A stretch of DNA of 64,000 bases, taken from NCBI RefSeq assembly GCF_016907495.1, contig NZ_JAFBCC010000001.1, positions 744,001 to 808,000 on the forward strand. The letters are read 5' to 3'. The translations under genes and the position numbers were made by a program. Source of the DNA: Arthrobacter tumbae. Its GTDB lineage: Bacteria; Actinomycetota; Actinomycetes; Actinomycetales; Micrococcaceae. The notes beneath the pieces are model-generated. The model saw only the letters and a program-made list of their open reading frames with translations, was not told the origin of the DNA and made no database searches. This document shows, piece after piece, positions 23,268 through 33,172 of this stretch. Each line of letters opens with the position of its first letter. Positions within the stretch are counted from its first letter, which is position 1.

Positions 23268-24293
23268 ATGCGAAACGTCCTGGTGCTCGGGGGAACTGCG
23301 TGGCTTGGGTTCGAAATTGCCGAGCAATTGCTGGCCAGCGGCGACGCGGTCACGTGCATTGCGCGCGGCGAGTCCGGCCGACCACCTGCCGGAGCCGCCT
23401 TCGTCCAGTCCGATCGACGATCACCGGATGCCTACGCGGCGGTAGCCAGTCAGTCCTGGGACGAAGTCATAGAGCTGTCCTACGAACCCGCCTTGGTGCA
23501 GGGGGCACTCGACGCCCTTGCCGACAGTGCGAAGCACTGGACCCTGGTCTCCTCGGTCTCCGTCTACGCCACGAACACCGACGCGGGTGCGGACGAGTCC
23601 GCACCTCTACTCAAGCCGGTGGACCTGAATGACTATGGTCAAGCGAAAGTCGCCGCTGAGCAAGCCTCTCAGAAAGCCCTGGGCAACCGGCTCCTCATTG
23701 TCAGGCCGGGATTGGTCGCCGGCCCTGGAGACGGCAGCGACAGATTCAGTTACTGGGCCGGACGCTTCGCTCTCGCAGGCGAAGGGCCGGTGCTCTCCCC
23801 CATCGCTGATGATCGAGTGGTGCAGGTGATTGATGTCGAGGACCTTGCCATTTTCATCGCACAGTCCGGCAAGGGCGGCATCGCCGGGGTCATCAACGCG
23901 ACCGGCAATCAGCATGCTCTCGCAGATGTGCTTGCGCTTTGTGCGGATGTTGCCGGCTTCACCGGTGAGCTGGTGCGTGCTTCCGATGAATGGCTCATTG
24001 ACCACGACGTCCGGTTCTGGGCCGGCCCCCGCTCGCTACCCCTATGGGTTCCCAAGGCCGACAGCGCATTCGCACAACGGGACAACACTGCCTTCCACGC
24101 TGCAGGCGGCGAGCTGAGGGCACTCCGTCAAACCGTGCAAAGCACACTGGATGCCGAGCGAAACCTCGGCCTTGCCCGTGAACGCAGGTCCGGATTGAGC
24201 CGATCGGAAGAACTCGAGCTGCTAGGGCAGCTTAGCGAGGCTAGCCCAGGCCGAAATCACAGATCTTGGGATCACAACGCCGAGGAAGAGTGA
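23268..24293 (+). CDS. NAD-dependent epimerase/reductase
   Basis: ATG 23268 begins MRNVLVLGGTAWLGFEIAEQ, a Rossmann GxxxxxG nucleotide-binding start. YGQAKVAAEQ (about residue 125) supplies the catalytic Tyr-x-x-x-Lys of extended short-chain dehydrogenases, and RPGLVAGPGDGSDRFSYW follows as in isoflavone-reductase-like epimerases. 341 residues, normal length. The substrate is unknown. Third gene of the operon with the AAA+ ATPase and the methyltransferase; a nested stem-loop follows its stop. Confidence 0.85.
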   Translation: MRNVLVLGGTAWLGFEIAEQLLASGDAVTCIARGESGRPPAGAAFVQSDRRSPDAYAAVASQSWDEVIELSYEPALVQGALDALADSAKHWTLVSSVSVYATNTDAGADESAPLLKPVDLNDYGQAKVAAEQASQKALGNRLLIVRPGLVAGPGDGSDRFSYWAGRFALAGEGPVLSPIADDRVVQVIDVEDLAIFIAQSGKGGIAGVINATGNQHALADVLALCADVAGFTGELVRASDEWLIDHDVRFWAGPRSLPLWVPKADSAFAQRDNTAFHAAGGELRALRQTVQSTLDAERNLGLARERRSGLSRSEELELLGQLSEASPGRNHRSWDHNAEEE

Positions 24294-24302
24294 TGGCCGG
24301 GC

Positions 24303-24369
24303 GTCTGCCGTACTGGAGGTGACATCCCGTTCTGAATGTCACCATCCCCCATAAGGCCCCCCGGCAGAC
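24303..24369 (+). terminator. Nested stem-loop after the AAA-methyltransferase-epimerase operon
   Basis: Inner arms GGTGACAT (24318-24325) and ATGTCACC (24336-24343) pair perfectly around 10 bases; outer arms GTCTGCCG (24303-24310) and CGGCAGAC (24362-24369) also pair perfectly. No T-run. Its position ten bases after the stop suggests a terminator or mRNA-stabilising structure. The stretch 24370-24490 is AT-richer and has no gene I can support. Confidence 0.5.
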
Positions 24370-24490
24370 TGCTCCGGCCACCTGTCCCAGTAAATGCCAC
24401 GAAAGGACAAATGTCGGCTCTTCTGTGCGGATTACGCAGTATTGATTTCAAACCGTTGCATAACTAATTGCTTTTGCGTACTGATTTCGA

Positions 24491-25087
24491 CTAGTCGCGG
24501 ACCAGCACCAGTTCGTCCAGCGGCAAGCGCGTGCGCGGAGCCGTCTCACGTTCCGCAAGTGCTTCGACCAGTCGGTCAGCCTCGTCAACAACTCCCACGG
24601 CGGTCACGGTGACCGGCTTCAAATTCTCCGCCAGACCGAACGCAGCAGCGACCTGGTCCCAGTCGACCCCCGCCATCTGGTGGGTGTAAAGACCCTCATG
24701 ATGTGCCTGAACCGAGAGGTGGGCCACTGACTGCCCCAAGTCATACTCTGCCCACTGCCGCGGCTCGCCTTCGACCGTGGAGGTCTCCGCGATGGCCACG
24801 ATCAGCGCGGACGAGTTCCCTGCCCACGCGGCATTAAATCCCATCAAGGCGCTGACGATTGCATCAAACGTCTTGCTGCCGCGACGGCCCACAATGAAGC
24901 GGCGGGGCTGCGTGTTCGCGGCCGACGGCGCCCAGCGTGCTGCCTCAAGGAGAGCGGTAAGCTGCTCGTCCGTGAGAGTGGCGGCCGGGTCAAATGAGCG
25001 CGGGCTCCAGCGCTCGTCGAGCAGTGGAACCAGGGGGACACTGGTCTCTGCATTGCGGACGGTGGAATCGAGTGTTGTCGAGGTCAT
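24491..25087 (-). CDS. Nitroreductase-family protein
   Basis: From ATG 25087, 198 residues with the nitroreductase fold: LLDERWSPRSFDP (FMN-binding start), LLEAARWAPSAANTQPRRFIV (second FMN segment) and HEGLYTHQMAGVD near residue 130. Members use FMN and NAD(P)H to reduce nitro groups, quinones or halogenated compounds in the cytoplasm. It lies downstream of the paa enoyl-CoA hydratase gene on the same strand with a 68-base gap, so it could belong to the same transcript; a direct role in phenylacetate breakdown is not established. Confidence 0.85.
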   Translation of the reverse strand: MTSTTLDSTVRNAETSVPLVPLLDERWSPRSFDPAATLTDEQLTALLEAARWAPSAANTQPRRFIVGRRGSKTFDAIVSALMGFNAAWAGNSSALIVAIAETSTVEGEPRQWAEYDLGQSVAHLSVQAHHEGLYTHQMAGVDWDQVAAAFGLAENLKPVTVTAVGVVDEADRLVEALAERETAPRTRLPLDELVLVRD

Positions 25088-25155
25088 GCTTGCGACAACC
25101 AGTTGGGTTCCGGCGAGATTCCAGAATCTGCTGTGACGTGGGACTCCTGCCGCCC

Positions 25156-25935
25156 TCAGCCCTTGAAGATGGGCGCCCTCTTCTCCTGGAATGCCCGGAA
25201 TCCTTCGGCGTAGTCCGGGCTGCTGCACAGCTCGCCCTGGACGGTGTTCTCGTCAGCGACCGACTCCCACAAGCCAAGCCGCCGGTCACGAATGGATGCG
25301 ACCAGTTCCTTCGACGCGCGGAATGCGCCCGTAGCGCCCTGGGCAACCCGCTCCACCGTGGACCTTGTGGCCGGCAGCAGCTCCTCCGCGGGAAAGGCCC
25401 GACTGAAGAGCCCGGCTGCGACGGCATCAGCGCCGCTCATCAGGTCGGCTGTGTAGATGAGGTCCAGCGTGCGGTGTGCGCCAAGCCTCTCCGTGAACAG
25501 CCAGTGCCCGCCCGAATCCAGTGTTGCGCCCAGTTTGGCGAACGGGGATCCGATCTTCGCTGAGTTGGCAACGTACACCACGTCGGTTGCAATCAGCAAT
25601 CCAAGACCAACTCCAAGGCAGGCGCCGTGTGCGGCTGCGAATGTAGGAGCGGGAAAAGCTGCCATCTTCTTGAGCAGCGGGGTGACCAGTCCGTCCAGGT
25701 AGGCAACGGCGTCGTCGGTTTCCGGGGCCACCTGCGAAATATCGCGCCCGGCGCAAAAAGCCCTTCCTTCGCCCCGCAGCAGCAGCGCGCGGACCCGGCC
25801 TTCCGCGGCAGCGGAGGCGGCGTCGTCGTACACTTTTGACAGCTCCGCGAGGCCCTCCTCGTTGAGGGAGTTCAGCTTCTCGGGCGCGTTCAAAACTATC
25901 TCGGCGACCTTGCCGTCGATGGACAGATCAATCAT
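25156..25935 (-). CDS. paaG: Enoyl-CoA hydratase/isomerase, PaaG-like
   Basis: 259 residues of the crotonase family, ATG 25935 with GGGAGG six bases upstream. Oxyanion-hole segments FCAGRDISQV (about residue 61) and HGACLGVGLGLLIATDVVYV (about 104) are present, and KLGATLDSGGHWLF supplies the region of the catalytic Asp (AxxDxG, as in PaaG isomerases). In the pathway PaaG isomerises ring-epoxide-CoA to oxepin-CoA. Location just downstream of paaABCDE supports this role; a paaB-type hydratase role remains possible. Confidence 0.72.
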   Translation of the reverse strand: MIDLSIDGKVAEIVLNAPEKLNSLNEEGLAELSKVYDDAASAAAEGRVRALLLRGEGRAFCAGRDISQVAPETDDAVAYLDGLVTPLLKKMAAFPAPTFAAAHGACLGVGLGLLIATDVVYVANSAKIGSPFAKLGATLDSGGHWLFTERLGAHRTLDLIYTADLMSGADAVAAGLFSRAFPAEELLPATRSTVERVAQGATGAFRASKELVASIRDRRLGLWESVADENTVQGELCSSPDYAEGFRAFQEKRAPIFKG

Positions 25936-25957
25936 GGGGTACCTCCCTCTTCTTCAG

Positions 25958-26018
25958 AGTTTTTGTCGCCTAGTTGCCGCTAAAACCGTGCGAAGGCAGC
26001 AACTAGGCGACAAAAACT
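25958..26018 (-). terminator. 20-bp perfect palindrome between paaE and the hydratase gene
   Basis: AGTTTTTGTCGCCTAGTTGC (25958-25977) and its exact reverse complement (25999-26018) flank a 21-base loop. On either strand the right arm ends in CAAAAACT or AGTTTTTG, so the stem carries A/T-rich ends as in bidirectional terminators. It lies eight bases after the paaE stop and 22 bases before the next start, so it may reduce read-through into the hydratase gene. Confidence 0.65.
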
Positions 26019-26025
26019 TCGTGGG

Positions 26026-27186
26026 TCAGGCGTCGTAGTCGACGGTGACTTCGGGACTGGTTGGCCGTGACTGGCACGTCAGCACGTAGCCGTTCGCCAG
26101 TTCATCCGGCTCCAGCGCGTAGTTCTCCTCCATGTCCACGGTTCCGCTGACCACCTTGGCCCGGCAGGTACCGCACACTCCCCCGGCGCACGCGAACGGT
26201 ACATCGGGGCGGACGCGAAGCGCAGCGTTGAGGATGGATTCGCGTGCATGGGTGGGGCTGGAGACGGTGCCCTGCAGGCCATCAAGGTTGAAGTTGATGG
26301 AGTAGGAATCGGCATTCTCGTCGTCCTTCACCGGCCGGCCGATCTGGCCCTCGGGCTTGGTCGGCTCACCGGTAGTGAACAGCTCGAACCGTATCTTCTC
26401 CGGTGCGACCCCGCGCTCGGCGAGGGTGTCGCGGCACAGCTGGACGAGTTCGAAGGGACCGCACAGGAACCACTCGTCCACCTCTTCGGTGCGGATGACG
26501 CTGGTGAGCATGGTCTGCAGCTTTTCCGCGTCGATCCGCCCGCTCAGGAGCGGGGAGATGCGCTGTTCGCGGGAAAGCACATGGTGCAGCGCAAACCGTG
26601 CGGGGTACCGGTCCTTCAGGTCAGCGAGTTCCTCGAGGAACATCACATCCATCGCGGCCTTGTTGGCGTAGATGAGGTCGAACCGGGTTGCAGGGTTGGC
26701 GGCGAGTACCGACCGCGCAATGGCAATGACCGGCGTGATGCCCGAACCGGCGGCGACCGCAACGAAGGAGTGCTCGGTGGTGGTGTCGATGCTCTCGGGA
26801 CTGTTGAGCCCGGTCATGGGATGCTTTGAGATGAACTGGCCCATGGGGCTCATGACGTCCAGCTTGTCGCCTGCCTTGAGGAACTCGTTGGCCCAGGTGG
26901 AGAAGGTGCCGCCGAGGTCCTTTTTGATGGCGACGCGGATCTCACCCGGTTGCGGCTCGGCGCAGATGGAGTAGCTGCGCCGCACCTCTTTCGGCTCACC
27001 GTCGATGTCCATGGTGGTTCGCAGCGCCACGTACTGGCCGGGCACGTAGTCGAACCGGCCGCTCAGCTCCTCCGGAACGGCGAAGGTCACCTCGATGGCG
27101 TCCTCGGTGAGCCGGCGCACCTCCGCAACCGTCAGTTCATGGAAAGCGGTGCGCCGCTTCGTGGACGGCGCTAGTTTCACTGCCAT
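26026..27186 (-). CDS. paaE: Phenylacetyl-CoA epoxidase reductase PaaE
   Basis: 386 residues from ATG 27186, which overlaps the paaD stop by one base. The N-terminal two thirds form a ferredoxin-NADP reductase module: FDYVPGQYVAL and RRSYSICA bind FAD, and AVAAGSGITPVIAI and WFLCGPFELV bind NADPH. The C-terminal plant-type 2Fe-2S domain has CAGGVCGTC plus a fourth Cys in VLTCQ. It passes electrons from NADPH to the PaaA di-iron centre. Last gene of the paaABCDE operon. Confidence 0.95.
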   Translation of the reverse strand: MAVKLAPSTKRRTAFHELTVAEVRRLTEDAIEVTFAVPEELSGRFDYVPGQYVALRTTMDIDGEPKEVRRSYSICAEPQPGEIRVAIKKDLGGTFSTWANEFLKAGDKLDVMSPMGQFISKHPMTGLNSPESIDTTTEHSFVAVAAGSGITPVIAIARSVLAANPATRFDLIYANKAAMDVMFLEELADLKDRYPARFALHHVLSREQRISPLLSGRIDAEKLQTMLTSVIRTEEVDEWFLCGPFELVQLCRDTLAERGVAPEKIRFELFTTGEPTKPEGQIGRPVKDDENADSYSINFNLDGLQGTVSSPTHARESILNAALRVRPDVPFACAGGVCGTCRAKVVSGTVDMEENYALEPDELANGYVLTCQSRPTSPEVTVDYDA

Positions 27187-27683
27187 TAGTGGACCTTGAA
27201 GTAGTCGAAGGGCTCCCTGCAGTCCTGGCAAACATAGAGCGCCTTGCAGGACGTGGAACCGAAACGGGTGAGCTCGCGGGTGTTCAGTGATGAGCACTGC
27301 GGGCATTTGACGCTCAGGCCCACGCTGACTTTTCCTGCGGCGGCTTTCCCCGTGGGCGGCGCGATGCCGTACTCCTCGAGCTTCGCCTTGCCGGCTGCGC
27401 TCATCCAGTCGGTGGTCCAGGCCGGCGACAGCACCAGATTGACCTGCACGTTGGCGTGGCCCTGTAGCGCGAGGGCGGTGATGATGTCGTCGCGAATCGC
27501 GTCCATGGCCGGGCACCCCGAGTAGGTGGGGGTGATCGTGACGGTGATGGCGCCGTCGTCGTCGATGGTCACCGCGCGAAGGACACCGAGATCCTCAATG
27601 GTGAGTACAGGAATCTCAGGGTCCGCCACTGTTGCGGCGACCTCCCAGACAGTCTGTTCGAGGGTGAGCGTTGCGGTCACCAT
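27186..27683 (-). CDS. paaD: Phenylacetate degradation protein PaaD
   Basis: 165 residues. The N-terminal MIP18/DUF59 domain contains DPEIPVLTIEDLGVLRAV and TPTYSGCPAMDAI; the C-terminal metal-binding knuckle has CPQCSS and CQDC. PaaD is thought to help mature the iron centre of the epoxidase. It overlaps paaC by seven bases at its start and paaE by one base at its stop. Confidence 0.94.
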   Translation of the reverse strand: MVTATLTLEQTVWEVAATVADPEIPVLTIEDLGVLRAVTIDDDGAITVTITPTYSGCPAMDAIRDDIITALALQGHANVQVNLVLSPAWTTDWMSAAGKAKLEEYGIAPPTGKAAAGKVSVGLSVKCPQCSSLNTRELTRFGSTSCKALYVCQDCREPFDYFKVH

Positions 27684-28501
27684 GTCGCTCCCGGATGTTC
27701 GCGGGCCAGGACCTGCATTTCGGCGAGGATGTACCCGAGGTGTTCGCTGTGGCGCCCGTGGCGTCCGCCGCCCACGGCGAACGGGACGGCAGGCACCTCA
27801 AGCTCGGCTTCGGCGAAGAGGGACTCGATGTCTGCATCGAAGGCCGGGCGGAGGTCGGAAGGACGCACGGCGACGCCGTCGAGGCCGGTCACAAGGTCAT
27901 CATCCTCGAAGAGCTCGCCCACGTACGGCCACGTGAGGAGGATTCCCTCGATAATGCGGCGGCGCGACTCATCGGTTCCCAGCGCCAGCCGCAGCACCCA
28001 CTGGCGGGCGTGATCCCGGTGGTAATCGACTTCCTTGACAGCCTTGGCCGCGATGGCAGCCAACGTCGCATCGGTGGAATTCATCAACCGGGCGTAGAGG
28101 GTGAACTGGTACTGCGAAATCACCAGCTGCCGCGCAATGGTCCGCGCGAAATCGCCGTTGGGCTGCTCCACGAGGTGGGAGGAACGGAACTCGTCCTCGC
28201 CGCGGAAGTACGCGAGATCATCCTCAGTCTTGCCCCACGCATGCCCGGCGTAGGCGAGGAATGAGCGCGCATGTCCCATCTGGTCCAGCGCGATATTGCC
28301 CAGAGCCACATCCTCCTCGAGCTCCGGCGCGCGCGAAATCCACCAGCCCAGGCGCTGCGCAAGAATCAGGGCGTCATCTCCAAGGCGCAGCGCATACTCT
28401 CCCACGGCTTCACTGGGCTTCGCATCCGACGCCGCGATGTCCTCCGGCCGGAGCGCGTTGCCCGGAGTGATGCGGGTGGCGCTCGCATTCGACTCGCTCA
28501 C
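27677..28501 (-). CDS. paaC: Phenylacetyl-CoA epoxidase structural subunit PaaC
   Basis: 274 residues, ferritin-like and all-helical: YALRLGDDALILAQRLGWWI, LEEDVALGNIALDQMGHARSF and the late FEDDDLVTG. PaaC has the four-helix fold of PaaA but lacks catalytic iron and forms the PaaA-PaaC core of the ring 1,2-epoxidase. It overlaps paaB by four bases (ATGA) and paaD by seven. Confidence 0.94.
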   Translation of the reverse strand: MSESNASATRITPGNALRPEDIAASDAKPSEAVGEYALRLGDDALILAQRLGWWISRAPELEEDVALGNIALDQMGHARSFLAYAGHAWGKTEDDLAYFRGEDEFRSSHLVEQPNGDFARTIARQLVISQYQFTLYARLMNSTDATLAAIAAKAVKEVDYHRDHARQWVLRLALGTDESRRRIIEGILLTWPYVGELFEDDDLVTGLDGVAVRPSDLRPAFDADIESLFAEAELEVPAVPFAVGGGRHGRHSEHLGYILAEMQVLAREHPGATW

Positions 28502-28851
28502 AGGTGCTTCACCCCTTCGCTCTTGGTGTAGTACGTGGCATGCCGGTAGTCCTTGCCCTGCGGCGACTCGAAGAACTGCCCCTTGGCATCCGGATCGCTG
28601 GAAATGATTGACGACGCCGGCACCACCCAGAGGCTCACACCCTCGTTGCGCCGGGTGTACAGATCGCGTGCGTTGCGGACAGCCATGTCCGCATCAGGCG
28701 CGTGCAGCGAGCCGGCATGCACGTGGCTGAGCCCGCGCGAGGACCGGACGAACACTTCCCACAGCGGCCACGGCTCGGCCGCCGGGTGACCGGGCTGCTC
28801 CGCGCTGGGAGCCTTGGAGCCGTCGTCGCCCGTTGTTGATCCGCCGACCAT
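28498..28851 (-). CDS. paaB: Phenylacetyl-CoA epoxidase subunit PaaB
   Basis: 117 residues; the first 25 are a Ser/Gly/Pro-rich tail longer than in enteric PaaB. The core WPLWEVFVRSSRGLSHVHAG, then NARDLYTRRNEGVSLWVVPA is diagnostic. PaaB bridges PaaA-PaaC pairs in the epoxidase complex. It starts directly after the paaA stop and overlaps paaC by four bases. Confidence 0.94.
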   Translation of the reverse strand: MVGGSTTGDDGSKAPSAEQPGHPAAEPWPLWEVFVRSSRGLSHVHAGSLHAPDADMAVRNARDLYTRRNEGVSLWVVPASSIISSDPDAKGQFFESPQGKDYRHATYYTKSEGVKHL

Positions 28852-29841
28852 CTATGCCGCCTCTACTGTCAGATCGCGCTGGTCAGCGCGCTTCGCCGCC
28901 TGCTTCGCGGCATAGGCCGCTGCTGCTTCGCGGACCCAGGCGCCGTCGTCGTGCGCTTCACGACGCCGTTCCAAACGCTGGGCGTTGCATGGTCCGCGGC
29001 CGGCGAGGACTTCCTTGAATTCGTTCCAGTCCAGCGGGCCGTGCTCCCACTTGCCGGTGGCCTCGTTGTAACGGATCTGGTCATCCGGCAGCGTCAGGCC
29101 GAGGGTCTTGATCTGTTCAACGATCATGCCAACGAAGCGCGAGCGCAGCTCATCGTTGGAGAACCGCTTGATGTTCCATGCCATGGACTGCTGCGAGTTC
29201 GGTGAATCCTCATCCGGAGGACCGAACATCATGAGGCTCGGGGCATACCAGCGGTTCACTGCATCCTGGGCCATCTGCTTCTGCGCTTCGGTTCCATTGG
29301 CGAGCTCGAGCAGGATCTCGAATCCCTGGCGCTGGTGGAAGGACTCTTCCTTGCAGATCCGGACCATCGCGCGCCCGTACGGGCCGTAGGAAGCACGGCA
29401 CAGCGGCACCTGGTTGGCGATAGCAGCGCCGTCGACCAGCCAGCCGATAGCACCCATGTCAGCCCAGGTGCGCGCGGGGTAATTGAAGATGCTTGAGTAG
29501 CGCGCCTTGCCGGCGATGAGGTCCGCCGTCATCGTGTCGCGGGACGTGCCGAGGGTTTCGGCGGCCGAGTACAGGTACAGGCCGTGCCCGGCTTCATCCT
29601 GCACCTTGGCCATGAGAATGGCCTTGCGCTTCAGGCTCGGGGCACGGGTGATCCAGTTGGCCTCCGGCTGCATGCCGATGATCTCGGAGTGCGCGTGCTG
29701 GGAGATCTGGCGGGTGAGGGTCTTGCGGTAAGCCTCGGGCATCCAGTCACGGGGCTCGATGCGGGAGTCATCGGCGATCAGCCGATCGAACTGTTCCTGC
29801 TCCGCTGTCAGATCCTGCGGAGTGTCAGTCGCGGTTGTCAT
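28852..29841 (-). CDS. paaA: Phenylacetyl-CoA 1,2-epoxidase catalytic subunit PaaA
   Basis: 329 residues from ATG 29841. The di-iron ligands are visible in [13 protein letters not shown] (E-x-x-H) and [16 protein letters not shown] (second E-x-x-H). It inserts one oxygen atom into the ring of phenylacetyl-CoA using O2 and electrons from PaaE. First gene of the operon paaABCDE. A PaaR-like operator lies 50-70 bases upstream, so expression should depend on phenylacetyl-CoA. Confidence 0.96.
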   Translation of the reverse strand: MTTATDTPQDLTAEQEQFDRLIADDSRIEPRDWMPEAYRKTLTRQISQHAHSEIIGMQPEANWITRAPSLKRKAILMAKVQDEAGHGLYLYSAAETLGTSRDTMTADLIAGKARYSSIFNYPARTWADMGAIGWLVDGAAIANQVPLCRASYGPYGRAMVRICKEESFHQRQGFEILLELANGTEAQKQMAQDAVNRWYAPSLMMFGPPDEDSPNSQQSMAWNIKRFSNDELRSRFVGMIVEQIKTLGLTLPDDQIRYNEATGKWEHGPLDWNEFKEVLAGRGPCNAQRLERRREAHDDGAWVREAAAAYAAKQAAKRADQRDLTVEAA

Positions 29842-29890
29842 GATGGTCACCTCACTGTGCGAGGCCGGCCCATGTGCCAGCCCGAAATAA

Positions 29891-29910
29891 TTACCGACCG
29901 TTCGTTCAGG
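29891..29910 (-). promoter_or_regulatory. PaaR-type operator upstream of paaA
   Basis: TTACCGACCGTTCGTTCAGG, an imperfect palindrome of the ACCGAACGNNCGGT type found before other paa units in the window (40874, 42741, 48108, 55136). Probably covers the paaA promoter and binds the TetR-family protein encoded at 42772. Confidence 0.8.
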
Positions 29911-29959
29911 ATATCGGCGAGGCGAGTTCAGAGTCAACACCGGCGCAGTCCCGGGACGC

Positions 29960-30002
29960 GCGAAGGGCCGGAACAGCACGCTCTGCTGTTCCGGCCCTTC
30001 GC
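29960..30002 (-). terminator. Strong GC-rich terminator after pulA
   Basis: A perfect 19-bp stem (29960-29978 with 29984-30002; arm core GAAGGGCCGGAACAGCA) closes on a 5-base loop. It lies 14 bases after the pulA stop and separates pulA from the paaA promoter. Confidence 0.85.
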
Positions 30003-30015
30003 TGCCTGGTTGTTG

Positions 30016-33000
30016 CTACTTTGCCTCGAACACCGCCACCGTGAGCGGCGGGACGGTGAAGCTGCCCGCTGAGGGGTCGAAGGACGCACCCTTCACCACA
30101 TCATCCGAGCCGTCGCGCTGCACCGGATGCAGTCCGAAGGACTGCCCTTCCGCTGCGGGAACCGTTTGGGTAACGGTAGCGTCAGACGCATTGAAAACGA
30201 CGACGACGCCGGTCCGCTCGCTATCCATGTCCGGTCCGGTGGTGTCGTCAATATGCATCACGATCACGCCCGGAACCTGGTCGGGACCGCCCGTGGGGAA
30301 CGACACCTTCTGCTGGACCAGCTCGGCCGTGCCCAGGTGGAACAGCGGCGTGCTCTTGCGGATTTCCAGGAGGGACAGGGCCTGATCGCGAGCCGTTGCA
30401 ATGTCCTCCGGCGCGGGCTTGAGCGCAGGGTCCGCCAGCAGCGGCTTCATGAACTCATACTTGTCCGCGTTATCCGCACGCGGCGGCAGTCCACGGGCAA
30501 AGCCGTTGTCGGTGCCGGTGTGGTCCAGGAGGTTGAACCAGTCGCCGGAGTCGTAGCTGTTGCGGTCCAGCGACTTGCTGCGCAGGGCCTCTCCCCCGGC
30601 ATGCCAGAAGGAAATGCCCTGTCCGAAGGCCGTGGTGCTGAGTGAGAGCGTCTGGAACCGGATGCGGTCGGCCATGGACGTTCCGGGCGCCAGCTTGAAC
30701 GCGAGGCTGTCGAACAGTGTCTCGTTGTCGTGTGCCTCGACGTAGGTGATGGCTTCCTGCGGATCGGCGGTGTAGCCGGCGGGGCTGCCGTTGTAGTCGA
30801 CGTCGGCGCCGGTCACCTCCGCACCGGTGCGGTCAATGAACGTGTAGTCCCGCAGATTTCCGGTCAGCCCCACCTTGATCTGGTCCTGGTTGAGCAGCAG
30901 GCGGGCACGCTGCTCCTCGGGCGTGCCGTTGACCTCCGCGCCGTTGGGCTGGGTCCAGAGACCGGAGCCGAAACCCTGCACGCGGGGGTCCTCATCGAAT
31001 GGTCCGCCGCCGCGCACGGCGTCGCGAAGCCTGTCGTTGAAGGTTCCGATGCCCGTGCCGGCCATGTTCAGCTGGGTGGCCTGCTCGAAGCGCGCATTGT
31101 TGGCCACCTCGCCGAAGTTCCAGCCCTCACCGTAAACATAGATGCTCTTGCCGTCGACGCCGTCTTTCTTCAGAGTCAGTTCATCGAGGGCGGCGCGAAC
31201 ATCGAGCATGTTCTGCTTGCTGTGATGGCCCATCAGGTCAAACCGGAAGCCGTCCAGCTTGTAGGTGCGCGCGAGAGTCACAATGGAGTCCACCATGAGC
31301 TTGCCCATCATGGCGTTCTCGGTTGCCGTATTGGGGCAGCAGGTCGAGGTCTCGACAGCACCGCTGGTGGGGTTCAACCGGTGGTAGTACCCGGGCACGA
31401 TGCGGTCCAGATTGTTGGTCGAGGTCTGGCCCGCGCCTGCGGTGTGATTGTAGACGACGTCCTGAATCACCCTCAGGCCCGTACTGTTCAGGCCCGCCAC
31501 CATGTCGCGGAATTCGCGGATGCGGGTGGCGTCCTCGGGGTTGGTGGAGTATGAGCCTTCCGGCGTGGTGTAGTGCAGCGGGTCATAGCCCCAGTTGAAG
31601 CCGTCCTTGCCCGCGACGGCGGAGACACAGGCCTGCTGTTCCTCGCTGTCAGGAGCGAAACTTTCCAGATCACACTTCGGCTCGGCCTGGACGTCGCGGC
31701 GCTCCTCAATGGTTCCGATGTCGTTCACCGGCAGGAGGTGCACGGCGTTCAGCCCGGCGTCCGCCAGGTCTGCCAGCCGCTTCATTCCATCGCTGTCCGG
31801 TTCCGCGAAGGCTGCGTACGTGCCGCGGCGCCCGGCCGGCACCGTGGCGTCGGAGATCGAGAAGTCCCGGACGTGCAGCTCATACAGTGAAAGGTCTTCG
31901 GGCTGCGCAAGGGCTGGCTTCTCGATCGACTTCCAGCCGGGCGGCGCCAGCGCCGGATCCGCCAGGTCCACAATCAGGCTGCGCTCGGAATTGGTGGAGA
32001 GGCCCACACTGTAGGGGTCGGTGACGAGGTTGCGCTCCACTGCCCCCGTTTCCGGCACATACACCTCCACTTCGTAGAGGTAGTAGGCGTTTTTCCAGTC
32101 CTTCTCGCCGAGAAGGGACCACACGCCGTCGTGCCCTTCTTTCAGGGGAACAGTGGCTATGGCCTCGCCGCCGGATCCCTCGCGGTACAGGTGAAGTGTG
32201 ACCTGGCGGGCAGTCGGCGCCCACAGGTCGAAGCTCGGGCGCGGGCCCTTCCAGCTCAGACCGAGGGTGCGCTTGAGGGCCTTCGGGTACAGCGCATCCA
32301 GCACGCGCGGGATCTGCACGCCCGTGGCCTGCAGGACCGTTCCGTCGGCAGCGAGCTGCGCAACGAGCAGCTCGCCCTTGAGCAGGTCCTTCGCCTGGCG
32401 TGCGGCCTTCTTCGGAAGGGTCAGAGTGTCGAAGGATGCCAGGTGCGGAGACGTGGCTGCCAGCTCGGCGCCGAGTGAGTCGGAACTGCGTTCCAGGTCG
32501 ATGTACTTTCCATTCGGAATGGCGCCGTCAACCACTTCCAAACCGCCGTTGGGTCCGTAATAAAGGCGGTAGGACGCGCCTTCCGGGGCATCCGTCAGAT
32601 CCCACGCCAGAACATTCGGCGCCAGCCAGTGCGCTGCAGCGCCGGACACCAGCGAAGCCGGAACGTCGCTGGTCATCACATGGGTGCTGTGATCGTAAGT
32701 GAAGGTGATCTGCCCTCCCTGGGATGTCAGCGCGATATCGGCTCCACCCGCCGCGCCGCCGTCGCCGTAGTTCTCGGTCCAGGTGCCGTTGAGGGCTGCT
32801 TTGTAAGCGTAATCGCCGGCCGGAACATCGAACGTGCCGCTATAGGTGCCGGGCGAGCCTTCGACTTCGGTCAGGGCCGTGGCCGTGCACTCGGGCTGCC
32901 AGTCGCCGGGGCATCCGAGCTCGGACTGGAGCGAGCCCACGAGGGTGACGGACGCAGGCAGAGCGCTGTGGTCGGCGAGCGCCGGAACAGGCAGCAGACT

Positions 33001-33084
33001 GACGAGCAGCGGTACGGCAAGGACACCGGCGGCCAGCCCGGCGGCGCGCCGTCGGCCGTGGTGAACAGATGGTGGGGTGAGCAT
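30016..33084 (-). CDS. pulA: Secreted pullulanase-type alpha-1,6-glucosidase
   Basis: 1022 residues from ATG 33084 (AGGAGG seven bases upstream). A Sec signal peptide (about 1-37, ending PVPALA) is followed by an X25/CBM-like N-terminal domain, an intermediate CBM48-like domain ([16 protein letters not shown]) and a GH13 catalytic domain. The latter has the pullulanase motif [11 protein letters not shown], the nucleophile in [10 protein letters not shown] (about 610) and the acid/base Glu in [11 protein letters not shown] (about 650). The C-terminal beta domain has [11 protein letters not shown]. It cleaves alpha-1,6 branch points of pullulan or limit dextrin outside the cell. Divergent from a LacI-type regulator. 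Confidence 0.93.
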   Translation of the reverse strand: MLTPPSVHHGRRRAAGLAAGVLAVPLLVSLLPVPALADHSALPASVTLVGSLQSELGCPGDWQPECTATALTEVEGSPGTYSGTFDVPAGDYAYKAALNGTWTENYGDGGAAGGADIALTSQGGQITFTYDHSTHVMTSDVPASLVSGAAAHWLAPNVLAWDLTDAPEGASYRLYYGPNGGLEVVDGAIPNGKYIDLERSSDSLGAELAATSPHLASFDTLTLPKKAARQAKDLLKGELLVAQLAADGTVLQATGVQIPRVLDALYPKALKRTLGLSWKGPRPSFDLWAPTARQVTLHLYREGSGGEAIATVPLKEGHDGVWSLLGEKDWKNAYYLYEVEVYVPETGAVERNLVTDPYSVGLSTNSERSLIVDLADPALAPPGWKSIEKPALAQPEDLSLYELHVRDFSISDATVPAGRRGTYAAFAEPDSDGMKRLADLADAGLNAVHLLPVNDIGTIEERRDVQAEPKCDLESFAPDSEEQQACVSAVAGKDGFNWGYDPLHYTTPEGSYSTNPEDATRIREFRDMVAGLNSTGLRVIQDVVYNHTAGAGQTSTNNLDRIVPGYYHRLNPTSGAVETSTCCPNTATENAMMGKLMVDSIVTLARTYKLDGFRFDLMGHHSKQNMLDVRAALDELTLKKDGVDGKSIYVYGEGWNFGEVANNARFEQATQLNMAGTGIGTFNDRLRDAVRGGGPFDEDPRVQGFGSGLWTQPNGAEVNGTPEEQRARLLLNQDQIKVGLTGNLRDYTFIDRTGAEVTGADVDYNGSPAGYTADPQEAITYVEAHDNETLFDSLAFKLAPGTSMADRIRFQTLSLSTTAFGQGISFWHAGGEALRSKSLDRNSYDSGDWFNLLDHTGTDNGFARGLPPRADNADKYEFMKPLLADPALKPAPEDIATARDQALSLLEIRKSTPLFHLGTAELVQQKVSFPTGGPDQVPGVIVMHIDDTTGPDMDSERTGVVVVFNASDATVTQTVPAAEGQSFGLHPVQRDGSDDVVKGASFDPSAGSFTVPPLTVAVFEAK

Positions 33085-33172
33085 GGATCCTCCTCGACGT
33101 GCTTCAGTGCACGTGCGGTTTTGGTAGTAGGCGCTTCTCACCCTAGAAAGCAGTCGCCGACCGGTCAAGAGT

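Noticed and set aside
24394..24612. Small + strand frame rich in Cys after the epimerase operon
   Set aside because: No ribosome site, overlaps the nitroreductase 3' end, composition unlike coding DNA here.
30068..30078. GCTGAGGGGTC inside pulA as a repeat copy
   Set aside because: It is within a conserved coding region, has a core mismatch and is explained by codon use.
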